From the NCBI GenBank assembly GCA_016715985.1, contig JADJXD010000001.1, positions 1,240,001 to 1,304,000 on the forward strand: 64,000 bases of DNA, given 5' to 3'. Each line of letters opens with the position of its first letter. The stretch's first letter is position 1. Shown here one piece after another: positions 9,192-17,046 of the stretch. The stretch is from Saprospiraceae bacterium. GTDB taxonomy: Bacteria; Bacteroidota; Bacteroidia; Chitinophagales; Saprospiraceae. Below the pieces are notes generated by a model that was given only the letters and a program-made list of their open reading frames with translations, ran no database searches and was not told the DNA's origin. The position numbers and the translations under genes are program-made.

Positions 9192-10631
9192 CTATATTTT
9201 TACAATCTGACCGCTGCTCACTTCTTTATCTGATTGATAGATTTTGTAAATATACTGACCCGATGACAAACTACTCATATCAATCTGATATTCTCCGTCT
9301 CTTGCATCGTGCCTGTCGTACACATTACGTCCGTTCATGTCATACAGCCGTATGTCACATCCATCATGGTATCCGGTCAGGTGAATGGTACAAATATCTG
9401 ATACAGGATTGGGATAAACCCGTACCAGCCGAAGTCCTGAATAATCATTATCTGAAGTAGATACCAGATTGCCTTCTGCGTTGAACTTGATGAAATAAGG
9501 TCTTAATCTGGAATCGTCACCCCATAATATCCTTGATCCGTAAATAATAACTCCTCCTTCCGGAGTAGCTTTTACTCCCCACATCCTGTATCGGTATTCC
9601 CCTTCTCGGGAGAAATCCAATCGCCACAAAGTGTTTAAAGACTTATCAAATTTTTGTACTGAAAATTGCAAATAACCTTCAAATGGACTGTCACAATTTC
9701 CTAAATAAATACTTGAGTCTTTTGTGATATCAAATACGTTAGCTGGTAAAGATGTTGAAAATTTCAGGTTTTGATTAATTCCAGTATACTTAATAATATT
9801 TAAATCATTATCCATTAAAAACAGTAATGAACTACCGGATTTATATTCGTTATATTCACCACCTGCACTCGAACCTCCAAGATAATAATCTCCCCAACTA
9901 ATTACTTTATTATGATTTGCAGGCATGAAGATAAATATAGTATCAATTTTATTTGTAAAATTAAAATCACTATCAAATGTATAAGTGTTTCTACTGAAAC
10001 AATAATAGCCTGAATCTATGTTTGATGGCACAATAGGCCCGCCGATAAAAATAACAGAACTTCTTTTTTCAAAATTTAATAATTTACCTTCGAAGTCAAT
10101 TTTACCATAAATCATTTCTCCTCCAGAGTTTCCATAATCTTTGTAACTATTAGCTATAAATAATATCTTTTCTTCTTCCGTTATATGGTAGTTGATATGA
10201 AAAAGATAACCATGATTAGTAACAAAAAATGACTGATTTGATAAAATGGAAAAATTTTTATCTAATAATATTGTACATATAAATGAAGAATCTTGGGTTA
10301 AGTCTTTTCCAGGTTTGAACCCCAAACCCAAAAGTAAGTATTGGTCAACTCTTTGTAAATGAATTATCTTATGAAACTCTTTGATTAAATCCGTATCGGG
10401 AAATATTTTTGTATTTATTAAATCGCCATCATTTGATTTAAAAATATTTATAATAGTTTCCCTATTTTGAAATATTCTTGCCAGCGCAATAATTCTATTC
10501 TCATTTTCATTAAAATAAACATCTGTGAATAGGCCAGTATATTCATTTTGATAATCCCATTCAAAATCGTGTTGACTATTAAGATTCGAAACAAATAATA
10601 AAATTGAAATAGCGATAATATATTTTTGCAT
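9192..10631 (-). CDS. Module 2 second gene: T9SS-sorted secreted protein, divergent body
   Basis: 479 residues from the ATG at 10631, chosen because it begins a clear signal peptide (MQKYIIAISILLFVSNLNSQ); upstream in-frame codons overlap the preceding gene's end. The C-terminal about 81 residues are nearly identical to those of the module 1 and 3 proteins (YPNPVSD, GQIVKI). The body keeps the same plan (DFEWDYQNEYT start, LFLMDNDLNIIKYTG, RLDFSREGEYRYRMWGVKAT) but has diverged strongly. Surface export by T9SS is inferred from the sorting domain. The body function is unknown; a beta-propeller is possible. A hairpin precedes the start by 22 nt. Confidence 0.78.
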   Translation of the reverse strand: MQKYIIAISILLFVSNLNSQHDFEWDYQNEYTGLFTDVYFNENENRIIALARIFQNRETIINIFKSNDGDLINTKIFPDTDLIKEFHKIIHLQRVDQYLLLGLGFKPGKDLTQDSSFICTILLDKNFSILSNQSFFVTNHGYLFHINYHITEEEKILFIANSYKDYGNSGGEMIYGKIDFEGKLLNFEKRSSVIFIGGPIVPSNIDSGYYCFSRNTYTFDSDFNFTNKIDTIFIFMPANHNKVISWGDYYLGGSSAGGEYNEYKSGSSLLFLMDNDLNIIKYTGINQNLKFSTSLPANVFDITKDSSIYLGNCDSPFEGYLQFSVQKFDKSLNTLWRLDFSREGEYRYRMWGVKATPEGGVIIYGSRILWGDDSRLRPYFIKFNAEGNLVSTSDNDYSGLRLVRVYPNPVSDICTIHLTGYHDGCDIRLYDMNGRNVYDRHDARDGEYQIDMSSLSSGQYIYKIYQSDKEVSSGQIVKI

Positions 10632-10653
10632 ATCAAAATATTTTAAAAGGTTA

Positions 10654-10683
10654 GCAGGACTCACATTGTTTATCGAGTCCTGC
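10654..10683 (-). promoter_or_regulatory. Intercistronic hairpin, module 2
   Basis: GCAGGACTC (10654-10662) pairs with GAGTCCTGC (10675-10683): a 9-bp perfect stem with a 12-nt loop. It is 21 nt after the lipoprotein stop and 22 nt before the T9SS start, the same geometry as module 1 but with unrelated sequence. Confidence 0.65.
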
Positions 10684-10704
10684 CATAAATAATAATTTAA
10701 TAAA

Positions 10705-11817
10705 TCAGCTACAACTACACTCTGAAGGTGGTAATGGAGTAGGGCTGTTTCGATAAATCTTATTTCCAATAGTTAATAGACCTTCCCAATCAAAATTAGA
10801 ACCATAAAAGCATAAAGGCGCCCTCCAATCCTGATTCAGATTAATGAATTTTTTATTGTAGTCATCAGCTATCATTTCACAGAATGTTTCAGTAATACCA
10901 AGGTAATTATTTAAAGTGTTTGGCTGAAGACAAAACTTATTCAGACCTGCAGTGGTATATCCAGTAGATGTAAACCAAACATTGCATTGAACTTCATAAT
11001 AACTTGGACAAGTATTTGTGTCAAAAGTATCATTTACACATTTAGCAGTCCACCAATTCAACTTGTGTATTCCAACATATTGCTCAGAAAGTAATTGAAA
11101 ATGTTGCAAATCTACGACTGTATGCGCAGCATCATATCCACCAATAATGTTGTAAGTGGCCATTTTACCCATTTCTACCGGAGCTGAAATCGGTGCGCTA
11201 AAATTGGCACAAGTTCCATTTGTCGCCATTAATGCATTGGTGAATTGCCTTAAATAAGTCTCTAATTCTTCCGGTTCGGGCTCATCTTCAGCTAATGTTT
11301 CGTTTACATCTGTACTGCCTATAACCGTCGTGATAGCCACATATAGCGTTTCACAACTAATAACTTCCGGTACAAGACGTACAAAAGCAAGCTCAGTATC
11401 ATTCAATTCTGAACATGAAAAACGACAACTCACTTTTTCAAGTAGCTCTTCATACCAGTCTTCAGCGTTTCTGCCTGTAACTTTACAATCTGTCAAAACA
11501 AAAGACAGTGTATCACGCTTTTGTTCAATCTCCCAATAACTGACAAATGGCATAGCATAAAGATAATTGAATGCTTCTTCGGTAGCTGTAACAAATTCAG
11601 CCGGTTCGTAAGGTCCGGTTCTTGTTTCCAGTCCGTCTCCTGTGACTGAAGCAATAAAACTCTTGATTTGAGCCGACCTTTCTTTCTGGTGGTCATTGCT
11701 CAAATTTTTTGAAGAGGAATCCTTTTCGGGAACGACATCCTTATTACAGGAGGTAAAGGTGAATAATAATAAAGTTGTCACCATTAATGATCCAACCTTA
11801 ATTCTGCAATTCTGCAA
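10705..11817 (-). CDS. Module 2 first gene: predicted lipoprotein, leader out of frame (n=4)
   Basis: 370 residues from an in-frame TTG at 11817. The leader ATG at 11851 is 34 nt upstream and out of frame because the octamer is present four times; its frame ends after 17 codons (MLKISKLQNCRIAELQN then stop). An in-frame internal ATG (MVTTLLLFTFTSC) could give a short hydrophobic signal without the usual basic residues. Lipobox-like TFTSC is followed by NKD. The N-terminal about 260 residues closely match its paralogues, and the C-terminal part differs (QLLSEQYVGIHKLNWWTAKC, WRAPLCFYGSNFDWEG). No family was recognised. Confidence 0.75.
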   Translation of the reverse strand: MQNCRIKVGSLMVTTLLLFTFTSCNKDVVPEKDSSSKNLSNDHQKERSAQIKSFIASVTGDGLETRTGPYEPAEFVTATEEAFNYLYAMPFVSYWEIEQKRDTLSFVLTDCKVTGRNAEDWYEELLEKVSCRFSCSELNDTELAFVRLVPEVISCETLYVAITTVIGSTDVNETLAEDEPEPEELETYLRQFTNALMATNGTCANFSAPISAPVEMGKMATYNIIGGYDAAHTVVDLQHFQLLSEQYVGIHKLNWWTAKCVNDTFDTNTCPSYYEVQCNVWFTSTGYTTAGLNKFCLQPNTLNNYLGITETFCEMIADDYNKKFINLNQDWRAPLCFYGSNFDWEGLLTIGNKIYRNSPTPLPPSECSCS

Positions 11818-11832
11818 TTCTGCAATTCTGCA
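11801..11832 (-). repeat. Octanucleotide tandem repeat, module 2, n=4
   Basis: Four perfect copies of ATTCTGCA (plus strand), the longest tract of the four. Flanks on both sides match the other modules. Copy number changes of two units or one unit would change the frame; n=2 would restore it. Confidence 0.9.
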
Positions 11833-12097
11833 ATTTACTGATTTTCAACATAATATCAAAATTTAAATGGTTAAAAAAATAAATAATTTCCATCTGTATC
11901 ATATCGAAAATCAGTCTTCGCTTTTATCAGTTCTCTCAATAGTTTGTTGAGTTTTTTTCCGATATATCCTGCAATATAAGGGAATAAATAGTAGCTGTCA
12001 AGAGGTATTCTTAATTTTTTATTAATTCCATTCAAATTTAACATTTGAAATATGATGTGCAAATTTCTGTAATTAGGCATTGGTCACCACCTGATCC
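11833..12097 (-). promoter_or_regulatory. Shared leader L2 with promoter
   Basis: Same arrangement as L1: TTG at 12060-12062, 19-nt spacer, -7 TAAATTTG at 12033-12040, about 175 nt of 5' UTR, ATG at 11851. An open frame of 69 codons (12080 down to 11871, beginning MPNYRNLHII) covers the leader. It starts upstream of the promoter and is broken in L1, so it is more likely a relic than a gene. It does have an AGGTGG six bases before its ATG. The gap 11818-12358 holds this leader, the tail copy and R3. Confidence 0.65.
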
Positions 12098-12164
12098 TGA
12101 GATAAAAACGGATTACTCGATCACGGTATTCAGATCAAGCTAAGTGCATTGTTTGATAATTGAG
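12098..12164. repeat. Duplicated 3' end of the DUF5686 gene, copy 3
   Basis: About 67 bp matching 5702-5768 and 8917-8977, including the stop codon context TGATAATTGAG. It marks the module 2/3 junction. Confidence 0.85.
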
Positions 12165-12187
12165 ATAGAGAGTAGTGTCAAAAAATA

Positions 12188-12358
12188 ATTTCAAAAAATA
12201 CACTTCACGGACAGTTTGCCACCCGTGAAGTGCATGGAATATTAAATAGTAAGCTAAAATCAAAAGAACTACACAGTCCTTCCCTCTTCCCTCATTCCCT
12301 TAAGGGACGATCCTCCCGCTTTCAAGTTTTGAAGAAGAAACGATTTTGTAATACTAGT
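12188..12358. repeat. Module junction repeat R3, shortened
   Basis: Third copy of the junction block. The hairpin is at 12201-12232, with one base changed in the left stem (GGG to GGA). The CCTGCCCG...GGAGCAGG part found in R1 and R2 is missing, so this copy is about 35 bp shorter. Confidence 0.75.
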
Positions 12359-13822
12359 CTATATTTTTACAATCTGACCGCTGCTAACTTCTTTATCTGA
12401 TTGATAGATTTTGTAAATATACTGACCCGATGACAAACTACTCATATCAATCTGATGTTCTCCGTCTCTTGCATCATGTCTGACGTACACATTACGTCCG
12501 TTCATGTCATACAGCCGGATGTCACATCCATCATGGTATCCGGTCAGGTGAATGGTACAAATATCTGATACAGGATTGGGATAAACCTGAACCAGCCGAA
12601 GTCCTGAATGATCATTATCCGATGTAGATACCAGATTGCCTTCTGCGTTGAACTTGATGAAATAACCCGTTCTCAAATTGGTACCTCCATCCCACGGACT
12701 CCGGTGTCCAAAAACAATAACTCCTCCATCCGGAGTAGCTCTTACTCCCCACATCCAAAACCGGTAAAGCCCTAATTCACTGAAATCAAGTCGCCATACA
12801 CTGTTGAGATCTTTATCAAATTTTCCAACTGAAAATCTCTCAGTTCCTTCTAAAAAATCCTGTGTATTTCCCAGATATATCATAGAATCTGCGGTAATGT
12901 CAAACGTGGAAGATGGCATAGCATAAGCAAATTCATCATTGATATTTACACCATTATGTTTGACTATATTAAAGTCTTTATCTATCAAATATAATAAAGA
13001 ACTACCTATTTTAAACTCTTTATATTTACTTCCCGTACTTGTCCCTGCCAGATAATAATTTTCACCCCAACGCATAACACGTAACATATTTCCAAAACGG
13101 AATTCCGGATAAAAGTCCGGAAGAATAGACTGAAACTCAAAATCCGGGGAAAATCTAAATATTTTACTACTAAAACATAAATAATTTTCGTTTCCAATTT
13201 CCGGCACCACATACAAACAGGGGGAATGATAAGAAAAATTTATCAATTCAAAATCAATCATTTTTCCTTCTTTATCTAATTTGGCTGTAACCATTTGAGC
13301 ATTTGTTCCTGATGGAAAATCTTTATAATTGTTACATGTCAATAGGATTTCATTTCTATAATTCAGAAAATAATCAATATGAAAGATGTAACTATGGTCG
13401 GTTACAAAATAATAATTTTGATCCTGTACTTGTAAAGTAGTGTCCAATAATACACTTACTATAAAAGATGAATCCGGAGCTTCCGATCCGGTAGATTTTT
13501 TAAACATCGTACCCAACAGTACCAGATTATGGGTTTCTTCAATGTATACAATTCTATAAAATTCTGTTTGAATCTCATCAATAAAAGGCATTGATAAGGT
13601 GCCAATAATTTCGCCAGTTATGCCGTCCACTTTCTGTAACATACTCATACGCTCAATGCCGTTAAATCCAATGGTGTAACCAAATTTAGAATCTTTTGGG
13701 AAGTAAAAAAATGTCTGTAATTTGGTATTTAGGTTCTCATGATCCCATTCGTATTCCTGGCTTTTAACAACTATTATGGAGACAATAGAAAATAAAATAA
13801 TAAGGATAAGATTTCTTCTCAT
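12359..13822 (-). CDS. Module 3 second gene: T9SS-sorted secreted protein
   Basis: 487 residues, the same length as the module 1 protein and closely similar from end to end. Signal peptide about 1-21 (LILIILFSIVSIIVVKSQ), about 385-residue body with Asp/Gly-turn repeats, T9SS sorting domain about 407-487 (YPNP at 414, GQIVKI end). Differences from the module 1 copy are scattered substitutions, as expected for a duplicated gene under constraint. The body function is unknown. It is preceded by a hairpin and the one lipoprotein gene of the array whose leader is in frame, so this operon is the one most likely to be fully expressed in the sequenced clone. Confidence 0.8.
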   Translation of the reverse strand: MRRNLILIILFSIVSIIVVKSQEYEWDHENLNTKLQTFFYFPKDSKFGYTIGFNGIERMSMLQKVDGITGEIIGTLSMPFIDEIQTEFYRIVYIEETHNLVLLGTMFKKSTGSEAPDSSFIVSVLLDTTLQVQDQNYYFVTDHSYIFHIDYFLNYRNEILLTCNNYKDFPSGTNAQMVTAKLDKEGKMIDFELINFSYHSPCLYVVPEIGNENYLCFSSKIFRFSPDFEFQSILPDFYPEFRFGNMLRVMRWGENYYLAGTSTGSKYKEFKIGSSLLYLIDKDFNIVKHNGVNINDEFAYAMPSSTFDITADSMIYLGNTQDFLEGTERFSVGKFDKDLNSVWRLDFSELGLYRFWMWGVRATPDGGVIVFGHRSPWDGGTNLRTGYFIKFNAEGNLVSTSDNDHSGLRLVQVYPNPVSDICTIHLTGYHDGCDIRLYDMNGRNVYVRHDARDGEHQIDMSSLSSGQYIYKIYQSDKEVSSGQIVKI

Positions 13823-13845
13823 TGCACTTTTTTTAAGTTTATAAA

Positions 13846-13877
13846 ACTTGTCAGAAATAGTATTATTTCTGACAAGT
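13846..13877 (-). promoter_or_regulatory. Intercistronic hairpin, module 3
   Basis: ACTTGTCAGAAATA (13846-13859) pairs with TATTTCTGACAAGT (13864-13877): a perfect 14-bp stem with a 4-nt loop. It lies 21 nt after the lipoprotein stop and 23 nt before the T9SS ATG. The stem core matches module 1, while the loop differs in size and sequence. Confidence 0.65.
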
Positions 13878-13898
13878 CACAATTATTGATAAAGTTGA

Positions 13899-15038
13899 TT
13901 AAGATTCGCAGTTACAATTACTTGGTGGTAAAGGCTCATGCTCAGCACGGTATATTTTATTTCCTATTGTCAAATAGTTTCCTCTCCAAACATAATTAGA
14001 CCCATAAAAACATCCCATAGAATCCCAATTCTGATTAAGATTTATAAATTTTTTGTTATTATCGTCAGCGACTGATTGACAGAATGCCTCTGTAATATCA
14101 AGATAATTATTTAATGTGCTTGGCTGAAGGCAAAACTTATTCAGACCTGCAGTGGTATATCCTCCTGTTGAATTAAACCAAATATTACATTGTACTTCAT
14201 AATAACTTGGACAAGTATTTGTGTCAAAAATATCATTTACACATTTTGCAGTCCACCAGTTCAATTTATGTGCCCCAACATATTCCTCAGAAATTAATTC
14301 AAAATATTGCAAATCTACAACTGTATGCGCAGCATCATATCCACCAATGAGGTTGTAAGTGGCCATTTTACCCATTTCTTCAGGAGCTGAAATCGGTGCA
14401 CTAAAATTGGCACAAGTTCCACTTGTCGCCATTAGTGCATTGGTGAATCTTCTTTTATAGGTCGCTAATTCCTCGGGATCGGGCTCATCTTCAGCTAATG
14501 TCTCATTTACTTCGGTACTTCCTATAACCGTGGTGATAGCCACATATAGGGTTTCACAACTTATAACTTCCGGTACAAGTCGTACGAAAGCAAGCTCAGT
14601 ATCATTCAATTCTGAACATGAAAAACGACAACTCACTTTTTCAAGTATCTCTTCATACCAGTCTTCAGCGTTTCTGCCGGTAACTTTACAATCTGTCAAA
14701 ACAAAAGAAAGTGTATCACGCTTTTGTTCAATCTCCCAATAACTGACAAATGGCATAGCATAAAGATAATTGAATGCTTCTTCGGTAGCTGTAACAAATT
14801 CAGCCGGTTCGTAAGGTCCGGTTCTTGTTTCCAGTCCGTCACCTGTGACTGAAGCAATAAAACTTTTTATTTGAGCCGATCTTTCTTTCTGGTGGTCAAT
14901 GCTCAAATTTTGTGAAGAAGAACCTTTTTCCTGAACTACATCCTTATTACAGGAGGTAAAGGTGAATAAAAATAAAGTTGTCACCATTAATGACCCAACC
15001 TTAATTCTGCAATTCTGCAATTTACTGATTTTAAACAT
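13899..15038 (-). CDS. Module 3 first gene: predicted lipoprotein, leader in frame (n=2)
   Basis: 379 residues from the ATG at 15038. With two octamer copies the leader is in frame, giving MFKISKLQNCRIKVGS, then a hydrophobic stretch and FTFTSC with Cys30 as lipidation site. The repeat-encoded residues form the basic n-region of the signal peptide. The mature part resembles the module 1 and 2 paralogues (N-terminal two thirds conserved, C-terminal third variable) and is Cys-rich; no family was recognised. The open frame continues upstream to 15254 through the leader, but the promoter lies inside that extension, so 15038 is preferred. It is the first gene of a two-gene operon. Confidence 0.82.
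   Translation of the reverse strand: MFKISKLQNCRIKVGSLMVTTLFLFTFTSCNKDVVQEKGSSSQNLSIDHQKERSAQIKSFIASVTGDGLETRTGPYEPAEFVTATEEAFNYLYAMPFVSYWEIEQKRDTLSFVLTDCKVTGRNAEDWYEEILEKVSCRFSCSELNDTELAFVRLVPEVISCETLYVAITTVIGSTEVNETLAEDEPDPEELATYKRRFTNALMATSGTCANFSAPISAPEEMGKMATYNLIGGYDAAHTVVDLQYFELISEEYVGAHKLNWWTAKCVNDIFDTNTCPSYYEVQCNIWFNSTGGYTTAGLNKFCLQPSTLNNYLDITEAFCQSVADDNNKKFINLNQNWDSMGCFYGSNYVWRGNYLTIGNKIYRAEHEPLPPSNCNCES
15004..15019 (-). repeat. Octanucleotide tandem repeat, module 3, n=2
   Basis: Two copies of ATTCTGCA on the plus strand, 18 nt after the ATG at 15038. This is the in-frame state; the other three tracts have three or four copies. Confidence 0.85.
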
Positions 15039-15275
15039 AATAACAAAATTTAAATAGTTAAAAAATAAATAATTTCCATTAGTATCATATCGAAAATCAG
15101 TCATCGCTTTTTTCAGTCCACTTAGTTCTTTTCCGATATATGATGCAATATATGGGAATAAATAGTAGCTGTCAAGAGGTATTCTTAATTTTTTGTTAAT
15201 TCCATTCAAATTTAACATTTGAAATATGATGTGCAAATTTCTGTAATTATGCATTGGTCACCACCTGGTCCTGAG
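15020..15275 (-). promoter_or_regulatory. Shared leader L3 with promoter
   Basis: TTG at 15234-15236, 19-nt spacer, -7 TAAATTTG at 15207-15214. A short in-frame deletion and several substitutions around 15100-15140 distinguish it from L1, L2 and L4, so it is the most diverged copy. The gap 15039-15400 holds this leader, a DUF5686-tail copy and about 60 bp of unremarkable DNA. Confidence 0.65.
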
Positions 15276-15338
15276 ATAAAAATGGGTTGCTCGACCACTG
15301 TATTCAGATCAAGCTAAGTGCATTGTTTGATAATTGAG
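15276..15338. repeat. Duplicated 3' end of the DUF5686 gene, copy 4
   Basis: Fourth copy of the tail fragment. After it the sequence no longer follows the junction repeat but runs into module 4 with other genes, so the tandem duplication ends here. Confidence 0.8.
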
Positions 15339-15400
15339 TTTGAATATGTGAAAATATAAGCTCAATTTTGGTAAGGAAATTATCTGATATTGTTCTCTAA

Positions 15401-16972
15401 TTATAACTTGACCCACTGTCCTGAGCTTATTTGTCTGTGTCCGTCAAATATTTTATAGATATATGTGGCCGCCGGTAAAAAACTCAGATTCAATTCTACT
15501 TTGTCGGTGCTAAGATTATAGTACTTTGATAAGAAATTACCTTGCAAATCGTATATGCCAATGATCACTTTAGAATACGTCTCGTCAAGTTGGACGGATA
15601 ATATCCCTGATGAAGGATTGGGATATACTAAAGCGCTATATTTCTTGATATCTGGCTGAGTTACATCTTTAGTATTAGTGGTAAGCGATGTCACACTGGG
15701 CACTTTGTACAATACATCTTTACAGTCATAACCTTCTATACATCCATCTGCACTGATCCTGACTATTAGAATATCAGGTTGATGCTTTGGCCGACCAAGA
15801 ACCGTATCAAAATCAATATCTCCTCTTAATTCACCAACAGCCATGATGCTGCCATCTTCCAGTTCTGTGACTCCTGACAAAAAGCCAATTGTGTAAGAAC
15901 TGATGTCACTAGTGTTGTAGAGCGCTTTATGCCACAACAATTTCCCCTGATTATTGATTCTAAAAATAAATGGCGCATCAGACAAAATATTAGGTGTAGG
16001 TGCATCAAACCACTTAAACTTCCCGACTCCTATAATATCACCGTTCCTTGCTTCTATCAATTTATACACATTGCGACCATGCCGGGAAGGGTAAGGTGAC
16101 TGAGCGGGCAAATTTTTTACCCATTCAAATTTGTTTACTATTTCGAACGTACTGTCTGCCAAAAAAACAATCTCCGGTAAATCAATCCCACACCTTTGGT
16201 AAATGGTTCTGCCATCACTCAGCTGACAACCAAATGGCCATATGCCATAACATTTGGTATCCTTTAGCTTAATACTTTCAACAATTTGTTTATTTATATC
16301 CACATGAATTAATACCGAAGTGTCTCCAAAATTAAAGAATTTAGCAAGATGTACAATATAACCACGACGATCAATGTAAAGATATCTTGTTGCGATACTA
16401 CCAAATCCTTCGCCAATATGCGTAATTGTGTCTAATTTTAGTGTTTTTTTATTTAAATATGCTGTCATAATATTCGTTTTATTGTCTAATGTACCAGAAC
16501 CAACTACAACTAACTGATCACCGAGTATTGCAGCATTTGTCTGATAGATTATAGGATATATTCTATTACTATCGATGACCTCAACCATACTGAGACTATC
16601 CAAAGAAATCGGATCTAATTCATAAATCCTGAATGACTGTGGAATATTTGTTAAGGTGTATTCTTCTCCGGTATAAAATAATTTATTGCCGACTGAATCC
16701 ACAACAATTGCATTTCTGTTATTACTGAAATCAACAAATCTTCTGTCTTTTATGACATTTGCATTTTTATCCATTTCTAAAATCCCTGAGTACAATCTCG
16801 TATAACTATTATCAATGTGGGCATAAGAAACTAAAAAATTACCTCTATATGGCACAATCTGGTATGCTCCTTCATCTGTTCCAGAAATATCAAGTAGTTT
16901 TATGAATGTATCTTGTGATTGTAACCCTGAAAATATATAAATACTCAATAAAAACGAACAAATTATCTTCAT
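15401..16972 (-). CDS. Module 4 second gene: T9SS-sorted secreted protein
   Basis: 523 residues from the ATG at 16972, chosen because it starts a signal peptide (MKIICSFLLSIYIFSGLQSQ). The body has blade-like segments with Asp/Gly turns (RINNQGKLLWHKALYN, ELEDGSIMAVGELRGDIDFD) and the mid-region ARNGDIIGVGKFKWFDAP, suggesting a beta-propeller. A T9SS sorting domain ends the protein (YPNPSSG...GQWVKL). It is not a close relative of the module 1-3 second-gene products beyond this plan and the -SSGQ-VK- ending. It lies downstream of the metalloprotease with a hairpin between, and is probably its operon partner. Confidence 0.78.
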   Translation of the reverse strand: MKIICSFLLSIYIFSGLQSQDTFIKLLDISGTDEGAYQIVPYRGNFLVSYAHIDNSYTRLYSGILEMDKNANVIKDRRFVDFSNNRNAIVVDSVGNKLFYTGEEYTLTNIPQSFRIYELDPISLDSLSMVEVIDSNRIYPIIYQTNAAILGDQLVVVGSGTLDNKTNIMTAYLNKKTLKLDTITHIGEGFGSIATRYLYIDRRGYIVHLAKFFNFGDTSVLIHVDINKQIVESIKLKDTKCYGIWPFGCQLSDGRTIYQRCGIDLPEIVFLADSTFEIVNKFEWVKNLPAQSPYPSRHGRNVYKLIEARNGDIIGVGKFKWFDAPTPNILSDAPFIFRINNQGKLLWHKALYNTSDISSYTIGFLSGVTELEDGSIMAVGELRGDIDFDTVLGRPKHQPDILIVRISADGCIEGYDCKDVLYKVPSVTSLTTNTKDVTQPDIKKYSALVYPNPSSGILSVQLDETYSKVIIGIYDLQGNFLSKYYNLSTDKVELNLSFLPAATYIYKIFDGHRQISSGQWVKL

Positions 16973-16987
16973 TATCTTTATTTTAAA

Positions 16988-17020
16988 AGTAAGATGGAAG
17001 TGATAAACGTCCATCTTACT
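16988..17020 (-). promoter_or_regulatory. Intercistronic hairpin, module 4
   Basis: AGTAAGATGGA (16988-16998) pairs with TCCATCTTACT (17010-17020): a perfect 11-bp stem with an 11-nt loop. It is 26 nt after the protease stop and 15 nt before the next ATG. The sequence is unrelated to the hairpins of modules 1-3 although position and strength are kept. Confidence 0.65.
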
Positions 17021-17046
17021 GTAATAATTAAAAAATCATAAAAAAA

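Noticed and set aside
8640..12097. Riboswitch in the 5' UTR of the shared leaders
   Set aside because: Only short, poorly conserved stems (CTCAA/TTGAG) were seen, and L3 has lost that part.
5982..15038. Lipoprotein/T9SS pairs as toxin-immunity or contact-dependent inhibition pairs
   Set aside because: Co-varying paired genes in tandem suggested it, but neither protein shows a toxin domain, and both carry export signals to the surface.
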